64,000 bases of DNA, from the NCBI GenBank assembly GCA_018266055.1, contig JAFDYT010000006.1, forward strand, positions 248,001 to 312,000, in the 5' to 3' direction. The DNA comes from Bacteroidota bacterium. GTDB taxonomy: Bacteria; Bacteroidota; Bacteroidia; Cytophagales; Cyclobacteriaceae. Positions 18,829 to 26,517 of the stretch are shown here, piece after piece. The translations under genes were made by a program, and so were the position numbers. Numbering within the stretch: position 1 is the stretch's first letter; each line of letters begins with the position of its first letter. Below the pieces are notes generated by a model. That model saw nothing but the letters and a program-made list of their open reading frames with translations. It was not told the DNA's origin and searched no databases.

Positions 18829-19200
18829 TCAGGAAAGCCTGGGCGGCTGAAAAATTTCGCTGAGGTGCGAAGCGACAAATTTTTCCTGGTAAATGACGGA
18901 GTGAGTAATCAGAGTTACCCGTTTTGTTTCGGTCAATTCGATTTTTAAAACAGGAAGTGCAAGCACTGATGTGGTGAAAGAATGCGCCGGATCTTTGAAC
19001 GGCAACTCGTTGTCATCGGCATCGTGCGAAACGTCAGTTTTGTAATGCATCGCCAGAAACTCCCAAAATGAAATATCGCTGACGAGCTGCTTGTGGTGAC
19101 TGTAATGTTCGAGCAACATAGGAACGCGCATCATCTCATGAAGCTCCGTGTTGGAGTTTACATAGAGCAGAAGTAAGCCGATGGCGAGGATGCGTTTCAA
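18829..19200 (-). CDS. Small exported protein heading the Czc-type operon
   Basis: About 123 residues if translation starts at TTG 19200, which gives the clean signal MKRILAIGLLLLYVNSNTE. An upstream TTG at 19221 lies inside a TAACTTTG promoter box and is less likely. The mature part has a His cluster (EHYSHHKQL) and an acidic patch with His (DVSHDADDNE), possible metal ligands. I do not recognise a named domain. It lies 70 bases upstream of the czcA-like gene on the same strand. A periplasmic metal-binding or regulatory role is inferred from position and His content only. Confidence 0.6.
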   Translation of the reverse strand: MKRILAIGLLLLYVNSNTELHEMMRVPMLLEHYSHHKQLVSDISFWEFLAMHYKTDVSHDADDNELPFKDPAHSFTTSVLALPVLKIELTETKRVTLITHSVIYQEKFVASHLSEIFQPPRLS

Positions 19201-19218
19201 AATCCGTTTATAATCCAA

Positions 19219-19226
19219 CAAAGTTA
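19219..19226 (-). promoter_or_regulatory. Bacteroidota -7 box for the Czc-type operon
   Basis: The minus strand reads TAACTTTG, matching the Bacteroidota -7 consensus TAnnTTTG. It lies about 18 bases upstream of the favoured TTG start at 19200. No convincing -33 TTG was found at the expected spacing, so the call is moderate. Confidence 0.45.
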
Positions 19227-19250
19227 ACGAAATTGTTTTAAGATGAGATT

Positions 19251-20309
19251 TCAGAACAGCGAGTAGTTCCCTCCTTTTACAAATTTGGTCAAATCATAAG
19301 GCGGCATTTCGCGGCCTTGAAAATACTTCTTTCGCGATGTGCGGAACAGTTGTTGGATCATATCAGCGATATTTCCTTCTCCGCGCATTCGCCGCCCGAA
19401 TTGTGTATCATTCACGTTGCCTCCATGAAGACTTGAAATCTGATTCCACACCTTATCAAATCGATCGGGAAAGTTTTTCTTTAGCCAGTCTTCAAAAATC
19501 TTCCCAATCGATCCGTTTAGTCGCACCACCGTCATACCCGCAGTGCGCGCACCATGGTCGGCAGCGGCCTTAAGAATCAGTGGTATCTCGTGGTGATTTA
19601 ATCCGGGAATAATCGGCGCATTCATAATTCCTACCGGAATGTTAGCCTTGGCCAGAGCCTCCACAGTTTTCAAACGCTTGATGCCGCTTGCCGTGCGGGG
19701 CTCCATGATTTGTCGAAGGTCTTCGTCAAGCGTTGTAATTGAAATCATTACATGCACCAGCCGGTCGGCGGCCAAATCCTGTAAAATGTCGATGTCGCGC
19801 GTGATCAATCCATTTTTACTGATGACTCCAACCGGATGGCGGTACTTTGCCAGCACTTGTAAGAGTTGCCGCGTGATTTTGAACTTACGCTCAAGCGGCT
19901 GATAACAATCGGTATTGCCGCTGAGCATGATGGGCGAGGGATTCCAGTTTTTATTCAGCAACTGCTGCTCCAGCACCTGAGGTGCGTTTTTCTTAACGAT
20001 GATTTTCGACTCAAAATCTAACCCCGCGCTAAAGCCATAATACTCGTGCGTATTGCGAGCGTAACAGTAAATGCAGCCGTGCTCGCAGCCCTGGTAAGGG
20101 TTCATCGAATAGGCCATACCTAAATCCGGGCTCTCTACTTTGTTAACGATCTTTTTCGGACTTTCATGAAATATTTGTGTTTTGGAATTTTCAAGTAAAA
20201 CATCGTCAAGCCCCTCCACATGTTCGGTCACGTAATGAGCCTGAAGAAATTTATTGGCGGTTTTGATTTGCGAACCGCGCCCTTTGAAATACGAATCGTC
20301 CACACACAA
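19251..20309 (-). CDS. PA0069-family radical SAM protein
   Basis: 352 residues if started at TTG 20309; a GTG at 20303 would give an N-terminus (DDSYFKGRG) closer to the family norm. The 4Fe-4S cluster motif is C75-x3-C79-x2-C82 within NPYQGCEHGCIYCYARNTHE. Conserved KGRGSQI at the N-terminus and the SPL-like barrel place it in the PA0069 group, related to spore photoproduct lyase. The reaction is unknown; DNA repair is sometimes suggested from that similarity. It is divergent from the PLP-enzyme gene, with an AT-rich spacer of about 20 bases. Confidence 0.88.
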   Translation of the reverse strand: MCVDDSYFKGRGSQIKTANKFLQAHYVTEHVEGLDDVLLENSKTQIFHESPKKIVNKVESPDLGMAYSMNPYQGCEHGCIYCYARNTHEYYGFSAGLDFESKIIVKKNAPQVLEQQLLNKNWNPSPIMLSGNTDCYQPLERKFKITRQLLQVLAKYRHPVGVISKNGLITRDIDILQDLAADRLVHVMISITTLDEDLRQIMEPRTASGIKRLKTVEALAKANIPVGIMNAPIIPGLNHHEIPLILKAAADHGARTAGMTVVRLNGSIGKIFEDWLKKNFPDRFDKVWNQISSLHGGNVNDTQFGRRMRGEGNIADMIQQLFRTSRKKYFQGREMPPYDLTKFVKGGNYSLF

Positions 20310-20329
20310 TACTACTAAATAAATTAGTA

Positions 20330-21205
20330 ATGCTAAAATATATAGACACGCCTGTGACAGAAATTCACGACGAACTTTTCCTTACGGCTGGCGTGCGGGT
20401 TTTTATCAAGCATGAAGAATTAAACCACCCCACCGTAGCCGGAAACAAATGGTGGAAACTGAAATACAACCTGGAACGGGCAACGACTTTAAACCACGAC
20501 ACGCTGCTTACTTTTGGCGGCGCGTTTTCAAATCATATTTATTCCACAGCTGCCGCCGCAAATGAACTCGGCTTGAAAAGTATAGGCGTGATTCGGGGTG
20601 AAGAAACGTTACCGCTCAATGAAACACTGACGTTTGCCAAAGCCTGCGGGATGCACCTCACCTACGTTTCGCGTGAAGCGTACCGAACAAAAACACAAAA
20701 AGAGTTTGTTGATCAGTTAACTGCCCAGTTTGGAAATTTCTACCTCATTCCGGAAGGAGGAACAAATACCCTGGCGGTAAATGGATGCGCGGAATTTGCC
20801 CGCGAAAAATTGCCCTCCGATTTTGATTACGTCTGTCTTCCGGTGGGCACGGGCGGAACAATCTCAGGCATCATTGTAGGTCTGGACGGTGCCAAAGAAA
20901 TTGTCGGCATTTCAGTATTGAAGGGAGGAGAATTCCTGAAGGATGAAATCAAAAAGCTGGTTTGGGATTTTTCACAAAAGGAATATTCCAACTGGACGTT
21001 GCAAACAGCTTACCACTTTGGTGGCTATGGAAAAAAAACAGACGACCTGACCAGGTTCATCGAACGAATGCAGGAGAAGCACTCCATTCGGTTAGACTTT
21101 GTTTATACTGGAAAACTTTTGGCAGGAATTTATGACCTTATTGAAAAAGGCTTTTATAAAAAAGGCTCGCGCATTCTCATGCTTCACACCGGAGGTCTTC
21201 GCTAA
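20330..21205 (+). CDS. ACC deaminase / D-cysteine desulfhydrase family PLP enzyme
   Basis: 291 residues. It is a fold-type II PLP enzyme: the Schiff-base lysine is K40 in VAGNKWWKLKYNL, FGGAFSNH binds the substrate carboxylate, and VGTGGTISGII is the phosphate-binding glycine loop. Homologues open the cyclopropane ring of 1-aminocyclopropane-1-carboxylate or remove sulfide from D-cysteine. At 291 residues it is shorter than plant-associated ACC deaminases (about 335-340), so D-cysteine desulfhydrase or another D-amino-acid lyase activity is at least as likely. Its stop is directly followed by the convergent murF-alr stop. Confidence 0.85.
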   Translation: MLKYIDTPVTEIHDELFLTAGVRVFIKHEELNHPTVAGNKWWKLKYNLERATTLNHDTLLTFGGAFSNHIYSTAAAANELGLKSIGVIRGEETLPLNETLTFAKACGMHLTYVSREAYRTKTQKEFVDQLTAQFGNFYLIPEGGTNTLAVNGCAEFAREKLPSDFDYVCLPVGTGGTISGIIVGLDGAKEIVGISVLKGGEFLKDEIKKLVWDFSQKEYSNWTLQTAYHFGGYGKKTDDLTRFIERMQEKHSIRLDFVYTGKLLAGIYDLIEKGFYKKGSRILMLHTGGLR

Positions 21206-23641
21206 TCAGATTCCTTCAGATACAAAAACACGTTTTACGCGCTCGCTAGTGCTGGTCAGAATTTCGTAAGGAATAGTTCCAATGCTGTTAGCAACATCCT
21301 GAATCGGAAGCCCGGCTCCAAAAATAATCACCTCGTCACCCTCGGCGGCTTCAATACCGGTAATGTCAATCATCGTCATGTCCATGTTCACATTTCCAAT
21401 AACCAGAGCAAGCTTTCCATTGATAAGCACTCGCCCTTTGCCATTGCTGAAACTACGGCTGAAACCATCTGCATAACCGATCGCGATGGTCGCCGTTTTG
21501 GTTTCGTGTGTAGCGATGCCGCGACGACCATAACCAATAGTTTGGCCGGGCTTCACGATTTTTATTTGTGAGATTACGGTCTTCAAAGTCGCCGCCATCT
21601 CCAGTCCAGCAGAGCTTCCGCTAGTAGTAGGGTCTACACCGTAGAGTCCAATCCCCAGACGAACCATGTCCATTTGATAAGAAGAGAGCCGAAGGATGCC
21701 TGCCGAATTAAGAATGTGACGGAGCGGCTGAATCGTTAAAGCAGAAGTAAGGAGTTGATAGAATTTCTGAAATCGCTCAAACTGCTCAGCGGAAAAATCA
21801 TCGTGCTTCGACTCATCCGATGCCGACAAATGAGAGAACACCGATTTCACTACAATGTTGGGATTGGCACCGAGCAATGAAATCACTTCGTCTAATTCGC
21901 TTTCCTCTATTCCCAAACGGTGAAGGCCCGTTTCTGCTTCGAGATGAATAGCCGCCGGCCGGTTTTGCAAAAATGAAACGAACCTTCTGAGATTACTTAT
22001 GCTATACATGGCGGGCTCCAGCCGTTGCTCTACAATCGCCTGAAAGCTTTCTTCGGTAGGGTTCATCACCATGATAGGCAAAGAAATATTCTTTTTGCGG
22101 AGCTCGAGACCCTCGTCGGCATAGGCTACGCCGAGATAATCTACTTTATGGTATTGCAACAAGTTGGCTACTTCTTCGCTGCCGCTGCCGTAGGCAAAAG
22201 CTTTCACCATCGCCATCACCTTTACACCGGGATTTAGTTTTGACTTGATGTAATTGAGGTTGTGCACCAGCTTGCCCATATCAATTTCCATCACTGTGCC
22301 GTGAACTTTTCGCTGCAGGCGAGCTACAATTTTTTCAAAATGAAAAGCTCGGGCTCCTTTCACCAGAATTAACTCATTGCCGAACGAGGAAAAATCAAAA
22401 CCTGAAAGAAACTCTTCTGTGGTTTGAAAAAAAAACGTGGGCACCGAAGTGCTTAGAAGATGCTGAAACTTATACAACGACGACCCCACGAGGATCACTT
22501 TCTGAAGATCTCTTTTCTCAAGCATATTGTTGATCGTCGCAGCAAGCTCTTCTTCCTTCATCCCTGACTGAAGAATGTCTGAGAGAATAACGCTTTTCTT
22601 TTTTTGAAATCCGGCCAGAAAATCGAGACTAATTTTTAATCCAGCCAGATCATTGTTGTACGTGTCATCAATCACCTGACATTGGTTGATCCCTTCTTTT
22701 AATTCCATTCGCATGGAAACGGGCCGCAATTCACTGATTCTTTTTTGAATCGCTGCCGGCTCATACCCCAGATGCAACAAAGTGGCTACGCAGTGGAATA
22801 TGTTTTCGCGCGAAGCGGCATCTTTTGGCGCGATGTTGAGCTCAAATGTATTTTGCTTAAATGTGATGAGAAATCCGCTGGCTGTGTTTTCAATTCGGAT
22901 ATCTGATTCTGGTGATCGTCCCCACGAAAGTCCAGGAAGCGCAAGACTTTTTATTCTCTCGCGAATGCCGGTATGGTCCGCGCAATAGATTAACGTTTTG
23001 ACCCGAAGGAAGAGCTTCAACTTTTCATCAATCTTCTCCTGTAGATTAGCAAACCCCTCGTCATGCGCGGTACCGATGTTGGTAAAAATACCAATAGTTG
23101 GAGCGATAATATTTGCCAAAACCTCCATCTCGCCCGGCCTCGAAATACCGGCCTCAAAAACCCCAAGCTGATGATGCTTGTCCATAGCCCACACGGAAAG
23201 CGGAACTCCGATTTGAGAATTATAACTGCCTGGATTTTTTACGACGCTGTAATCGGGCGAAAGAAGTTGATGTAGCCATTCCTTGATAATCGTTTTTCCG
23301 TTGCTTCCGGTAATGGCGATTACTGGTATGTTAAACTGCGCCCGGTGTGCCGCTGAAATAATTTGCAAGGCTTTGACCGACGACGAGGCGAGCAAAAAAT
23401 TAGCATCAGGGAAATTTTTCGTGTCGATTTTTCTCTCTACCACAAACTGGCGAATACCAAGTTGATAAAGTTTGTCAAGGTAGTCATGGCCGTCGTTTCT
23501 CGGTCCCCCGATGGCGAAGAAAACAGCGTCTTCGTTAACCACGGCTTTTCGGCTGTCGATGACCAGGTACTTGACATTGCGCTGCCTGGGCAGCTGAAGA
23601 ATTTTGCCGGCACCGAGAGTTTCTAAGTCAGAGAAATTCAT
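21206..23641 (-). CDS. Bifunctional MurF ligase / alanine racemase
   Basis: 811 residues, a fusion typical of Bacteroidota. Residues 1 to about 445 are the UDP-MurNAc-tripeptide:D-Ala-D-Ala ligase, with P-loop TGSNGKT (111-117). Residues about 450-811 are the PLP-dependent alanine racemase, with the lysine in MVKAFAYGSG (about K481) and GIGLYGVDP near the active site. The fusion joins production of D-alanine to its use in the peptidoglycan stem. In some Bacteroidota murF lies directly beside gldJ; here about 23 kb separates them. The CsaA-like gene ends 2 bases upstream of its start. Confidence 0.95.
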   Translation of the reverse strand: MNFSDLETLGAGKILQLPRQRNVKYLVIDSRKAVVNEDAVFFAIGGPRNDGHDYLDKLYQLGIRQFVVERKIDTKNFPDANFLLASSSVKALQIISAAHRAQFNIPVIAITGSNGKTIIKEWLHQLLSPDYSVVKNPGSYNSQIGVPLSVWAMDKHHQLGVFEAGISRPGEMEVLANIIAPTIGIFTNIGTAHDEGFANLQEKIDEKLKLFLRVKTLIYCADHTGIRERIKSLALPGLSWGRSPESDIRIENTASGFLITFKQNTFELNIAPKDAASRENIFHCVATLLHLGYEPAAIQKRISELRPVSMRMELKEGINQCQVIDDTYNNDLAGLKISLDFLAGFQKKKSVILSDILQSGMKEEELAATINNMLEKRDLQKVILVGSSLYKFQHLLSTSVPTFFFQTTEEFLSGFDFSSFGNELILVKGARAFHFEKIVARLQRKVHGTVMEIDMGKLVHNLNYIKSKLNPGVKVMAMVKAFAYGSGSEEVANLLQYHKVDYLGVAYADEGLELRKKNISLPIMVMNPTEESFQAIVEQRLEPAMYSISNLRRFVSFLQNRPAAIHLEAETGLHRLGIEESELDEVISLLGANPNIVVKSVFSHLSASDESKHDDFSAEQFERFQKFYQLLTSALTIQPLRHILNSAGILRLSSYQMDMVRLGIGLYGVDPTTSGSSAGLEMAATLKTVISQIKIVKPGQTIGYGRRGIATHETKTATIAIGYADGFSRSFSNGKGRVLINGKLALVIGNVNMDMTMIDITGIEAAEGDEVIIFGAGLPIQDVANSIGTIPYEILTSTSERVKRVFVSEGI

Positions 23642-23643
23642 GC

Positions 23644-23976
23644 TTAGAATAATTTTACTCCGTTGGGCACAGGTTTGTCGATAGTAGATAATACCACGTG
23701 GCCATTTTCATCAGGAAAGCCTGTCACAAGGATCTCGGAAATAAAATTACCAATCTGCTTCGGCGGGAAATTCGTAACGCAGATCACCTGTTTGCCTTCA
23801 AGTTCCCCAGGTTTATAATGTTGCGTAATCTGTGCGCTTGATTTTTTAACGCCAATTTCAGGGCCTAAATCCACCCAAAGTTTAATGGCAGGCTTCCGGG
23901 CGCCGTCAAAAGGCTCCGATTTGACGACAGTTCCTGCCCGGAGGTCGATTTTATTGAAGTCATCCCATGAAATCAT
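23644..23976 (-). CDS. csaA: CsaA-like tRNA-binding chaperone
   Basis: 110 residues, a single OB-fold tRNA-binding domain as found at the C-terminus of MetRS. The family motifs [15 protein letters not shown] at the start and [11 protein letters not shown] in the second half match CsaA proteins, which are homodimers reported to bind tRNA and to assist export of some preproteins. No catalytic domain is attached. It is transcribed just before murF-alr with a 2-base gap. The start ATG 23976 is divergent from the small secreted protein gene, 58 bases away. Confidence 0.88.
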   Translation of the reverse strand: MISWDDFNKIDLRAGTVVKSEPFDGARKPAIKLWVDLGPEIGVKKSSAQITQHYKPGELEGKQVICVTNFPPKQIGNFISEILVTGFPDENGHVVLSTIDKPVPNGVKLF

Positions 23977-24034
23977 AACTTTATTTATTAGCTTGCTCTG
24001 CTGTTCGAAAGTAGTTGAGTTATCCCAAATTCAA

Positions 24035-24382
24035 ATGCAGTTAAAATTAAAATTTTCTTTTGCTCTGTTTTTGGCTTTCGTAATGTATGCGTCGGTAGCA
24101 GTGGCTCAGGAAGAAGGGCAGTCAACCTCAGGAATTCAGGAATTGAATTCTCACCCTGAGCTCAACCTCAACGACGACAAAACACTTATTCAGGACGCAG
24201 ACGCAAAGACCGTAAAGGCCCAGCCAGGCAATAAAGAAACCAACACGGCCATTCCGAATACCAATAAACCAAAGGCAGAAGCACAGAAGACCGCAGACAA
24301 ATCAGAGGAAGATCCCCTCTCTTTCAATTTCCTTTACTTCATCATTCAGAAATTCAAAATCTCTGATATCGTTGATGATTGA
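24035..24382 (+). CDS. Small secreted hypothetical protein
   Basis: 115 residues from ATG 24035, giving a clear Sec signal (QLKLKFSFALFLAFVMYASV then AVAQ). A longer frame reaches back to 23885 but would run through the csaA-like gene start and bury the signal. The mature chain is Asn-, Lys- and Ala-rich and low-complexity (KAQPGNKETNTAIPNTNKPK), ending in a more ordered segment (FNFLYFIIQKFKISDIVDD). No known domain is recognised. It is probably a periplasmic or surface protein, and a role cannot be given. Confidence 0.65.
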   Translation: MQLKLKFSFALFLAFVMYASVAVAQEEGQSTSGIQELNSHPELNLNDDKTLIQDADAKTVKAQPGNKETNTAIPNTNKPKAEAQKTADKSEEDPLSFNFLYFIIQKFKISDIVDD

Positions 24383-24401
24383 CCGGAAGTAATTAATAGA
24401 A

Positions 24402-25139
24402 TTATTTTTTGACCAGGAAAGCTTCCAGGTCTTTAAGCTTTAGAAATCCCTCGTAATAGGCTTTGCCAAAAATCACGGCAAAGATTCCCATATCGTTTAA
24501 TCTTTTAATGTCGTCAACGCCACGCACACCGCCACTGGCAAGAACTTTTAAATCGGCAAACTTGTCGAGAATTTCCTGGTAGAAGGCGAAGTCTGGTCCC
24601 TCAAGCACGCCATCGCGCGAAATATCGGTGCACTTGGCATACTTCAACCCGCGGTCATAAAAGTATTGCAGGTGATCAAACAGATTGGTTTGCGATTGCT
24701 TTTGCCAACCGCGAAAAGAAATCGCCTTAGTTTTTACGTCGGTCACATCAGCGCCAAGCGTAATCTTTTCACGACCGTATGAAATGATCCATGAAGCAAA
24801 TAACTCCGGATTGGTCACCGCTATACTTGACGCCGTGATATAATCGGCGCCATATTCGTATGCCTTCGAAATATCTCCATCGGCAGAGATGCCACCCGTG
24901 AAATCAATTTTTAAATCGGTATGACCGGCAATTGCTTCGAGAACGTGATAACTTTTTGGGCTTCCTCTTTCGGCTCCATCCAGATCAACCAGGTGCACTA
25001 CTTCAATGCCGTGATCTTCAAAGCGCTTGGCAAGGTCAAGGGGGTTCTCATCGTAAGCTTTCTCGCTACTGATGTCGCCCTTTCTCATTTTAACAACTTT
25101 GCCTTTGCGAATGGCAATGGATGGAATAACCTGAATCAT
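24402..25139 (-). CDS. HisA-like beta/alpha-barrel protein lacking the N-terminal catalytic Asp
   Basis: 245 residues, HisA length. The fold and later motifs are clear: LVDLDGA (51-57), LGAD131, TD172-ISRD176-GVLEGP. HisA isomerises ProFAR to PRFAR in histidine synthesis using two Asp residues. The first, in the usual PAID motif (Asp8 in Thermotoga), is Ala9 here: the start reads IPSIAIRKGK, with codon GCC where Asp would be GAC. The phosphate/substrate loop is also altered, DFTGGISADGD rather than DFGGG(R/K)S. No other his gene is in the window. It may be a repurposed or inactive paralogue; I would not assign histidine synthesis without proof. Confidence 0.8.
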   Translation of the reverse strand: MIQVIPSIAIRKGKVVKMRKGDISSEKAYDENPLDLAKRFEDHGIEVVHLVDLDGAERGSPKSYHVLEAIAGHTDLKIDFTGGISADGDISKAYEYGADYITASSIAVTNPELFASWIISYGREKITLGADVTDVKTKAISFRGWQKQSQTNLFDHLQYFYDRGLKYAKCTDISRDGVLEGPDFAFYQEILDKFADLKVLASGGVRGVDDIKRLNDMGIFAVIFGKAYYEGFLKLKDLEAFLVKK

Positions 25140-25160
25140 AATCAGTAAAAAAACGAAAAA

Positions 25161-25706
25161 TTATTTAGCTGAAAAAGGCACAGCCACCAGGGTTTTATCC
25201 CAAATTAAAATCAGCTCGGCGCCGTCGCCAACTTTTTCAACGGAAATGGTGAATTGCTCAAACTCTTTGTTTTCCTGCACTACCGGCGACTCTACGATCA
25301 ACGCATCAGTGGCCGGATTTCGGTTGGCTTCGGCGTTGAAATTAACGCCCCACGAAGGAATGTCAGAATTGAATATGACTTGCCACGATTTTTCTCCCGG
25401 CACAGTCCAAAGGCTATACTTGCCGGCCTTCAGCTCTTTATCACCAAATTTCAGGTCGCTGCTGGTTTCAAAAACGGTGGCCTCGTTGGCGCCGGTGCGC
25501 CAGGTTTTCCCGTAGGGAACCAGTTTGCCAAAGATCTCCCGTCCTTTTTTATAAGGTCGGTTGTAAAATACATGTACTTTGAGATTGCCATCGCTGAACG
25601 AGACGTTCGATTCAGGGCTATGCGATTTTGTGGAATACCGGATAAACATAAACACGCCTGCCAACACAACCACCAAAATGCCACCGATAATAAGGCCCTT
25701 TTTCAT
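25161..25706 (-). CDS. DUF2911 domain protein
   Basis: 181 residues. One N-terminal membrane anchor (GLIIGGILVVVLAGVFMFI) is followed by the DUF2911 beta domain with the hallmark stretches YNRPYKKGREIFG, VPYGKTWRTGANEAT and GKYSLWTVPG. These periplasmic or envelope-anchored proteins are widespread in Bacteroidota, and their function is unknown. It lies 21 bases upstream of the HisA-like gene on the same strand, so the two may be cotranscribed. Confidence 0.88.
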   Translation of the reverse strand: MKKGLIIGGILVVVLAGVFMFIRYSTKSHSPESNVSFSDGNLKVHVFYNRPYKKGREIFGKLVPYGKTWRTGANEATVFETSSDLKFGDKELKAGKYSLWTVPGEKSWQVIFNSDIPSWGVNFNAEANRNPATDALIVESPVVQENKEFEQFTISVEKVGDGAELILIWDKTLVAVPFSAK

Positions 25707-25804
25707 AGAATATTGAATTATTAACTTCTTACTATCATTTTTCTACTCCAAATTGCAAATAATTAGAAAGCGAAATCTATTTTTGAACTATAAAATTTTC
25801 AAAC

Positions 25805-25912
25805 ATGCTTGTTTTTGGTGTTGTAATCGCGCTCTTCGTTCTTGCCATCGTTTCTATCTGGCTGTTTCCCAACAGCAAAGTGAGCGATAATGAGCACGAT
25901 GTAAAGCATTGA
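25805..25912 (+). CDS. Small single-pass membrane protein, 35 residues
   Basis: ATG 25805 to TGA 25912. The frame encodes one strong membrane helix (LVFGVVIALFVLAIVSIWLF) followed by a short polar, charged tail (PNSKVSDNEHDVKH). The distribution of hydrophobic and then charged residues, and its position 13 bases before the LOG-family gene on the same strand, make it credible. It is too short for composition to prove coding. No homologue is recognised, and its role is unknown. Confidence 0.5.
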   Translation: MLVFGVVIALFVLAIVSIWLFPNSKVSDNEHDVKH

Positions 25913-25925
25913 TCCATTTGATAAA

Positions 25926-26468
25926 ATGAATATTTGTGTCTTTTGCGGATCATCCTCCGGCAAGGATGCAATTTATTCTGAAGCGGCCAAAGCGCTTGCA
26001 TCGGCTTTGGTCAAACACAATTGCACTTTAGTTTATGGCGGCGGTAACATAGGCCTGATGGGAATTCTGGCCGATGAAGTGCTGCGCCTTAATGGCAAAG
26101 TGATCGGTATAATTCCTGACTTCCTGATGAAGCGAGAGGTGGGCCACAAAGGAATAACCCAACTTGAAATTGTGGACTCGATGCATGAACGTAAGCGGCG
26201 AATGGCAGAACTGGCCGACGCCTTCATCGCGATGCCTGGCGGCTGGGGCACACTCGACGAGCTTGCAGAAATCCTGACTTGGAAGCAACTTAGTCTTGTT
26301 CAGGAACCGATAGGAATTTTAAACACCAACTCCTTTTTTACTCATTTATTAGCACAAATGAAGCTCATGGCTGCTGACGGATTTCTTGGCGAAGACAGTT
26401 TGAGCCAATTAAAAGTAGCCAACACCCCCGATGAGCTAATCACCTTGCTTGGGGTAAAAGCAAACTAA
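25926..26468 (+). CDS. LOG family protein (cytokinin-riboside monophosphate phosphoribohydrolase type)
   Basis: 180 residues, typical of TIGR00730. The Rossmann start FCGSSSGKD, the VYGGGNIGLMG block, and the catalytic motif MPGGWGTLDELAEILTWKQL (PGGxGTxxE, with the Glu) are all present. LOG enzymes hydrolyse nucleoside 5'-monophosphates to base and ribose 5-phosphate; in plants and some bacteria this releases cytokinins, in others it is nucleotide salvage. With no prenyltransferase neighbour, salvage is the safer reading. A 35-residue membrane-protein frame lies just upstream. Confidence 0.9.
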   Translation: MNICVFCGSSSGKDAIYSEAAKALASALVKHNCTLVYGGGNIGLMGILADEVLRLNGKVIGIIPDFLMKREVGHKGITQLEIVDSMHERKRRMAELADAFIAMPGGWGTLDELAEILTWKQLSLVQEPIGILNTNSFFTHLLAQMKLMAADGFLGEDSLSQLKVANTPDELITLLGVKAN

Positions 26469-26517
26469 GCCAACCTCAATCTTTGTAAATTTCGTTAGCT
26501 TGGTATCGCTAATGCTT

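Noticed and set aside
20313-20329. TACTAA-ATAAA-TTAGTA inverted repeat between divergent genes
   Set aside because: Only six AT-rich pairs; likely by chance in an AT-rich spacer, although an operator cannot be excluded.
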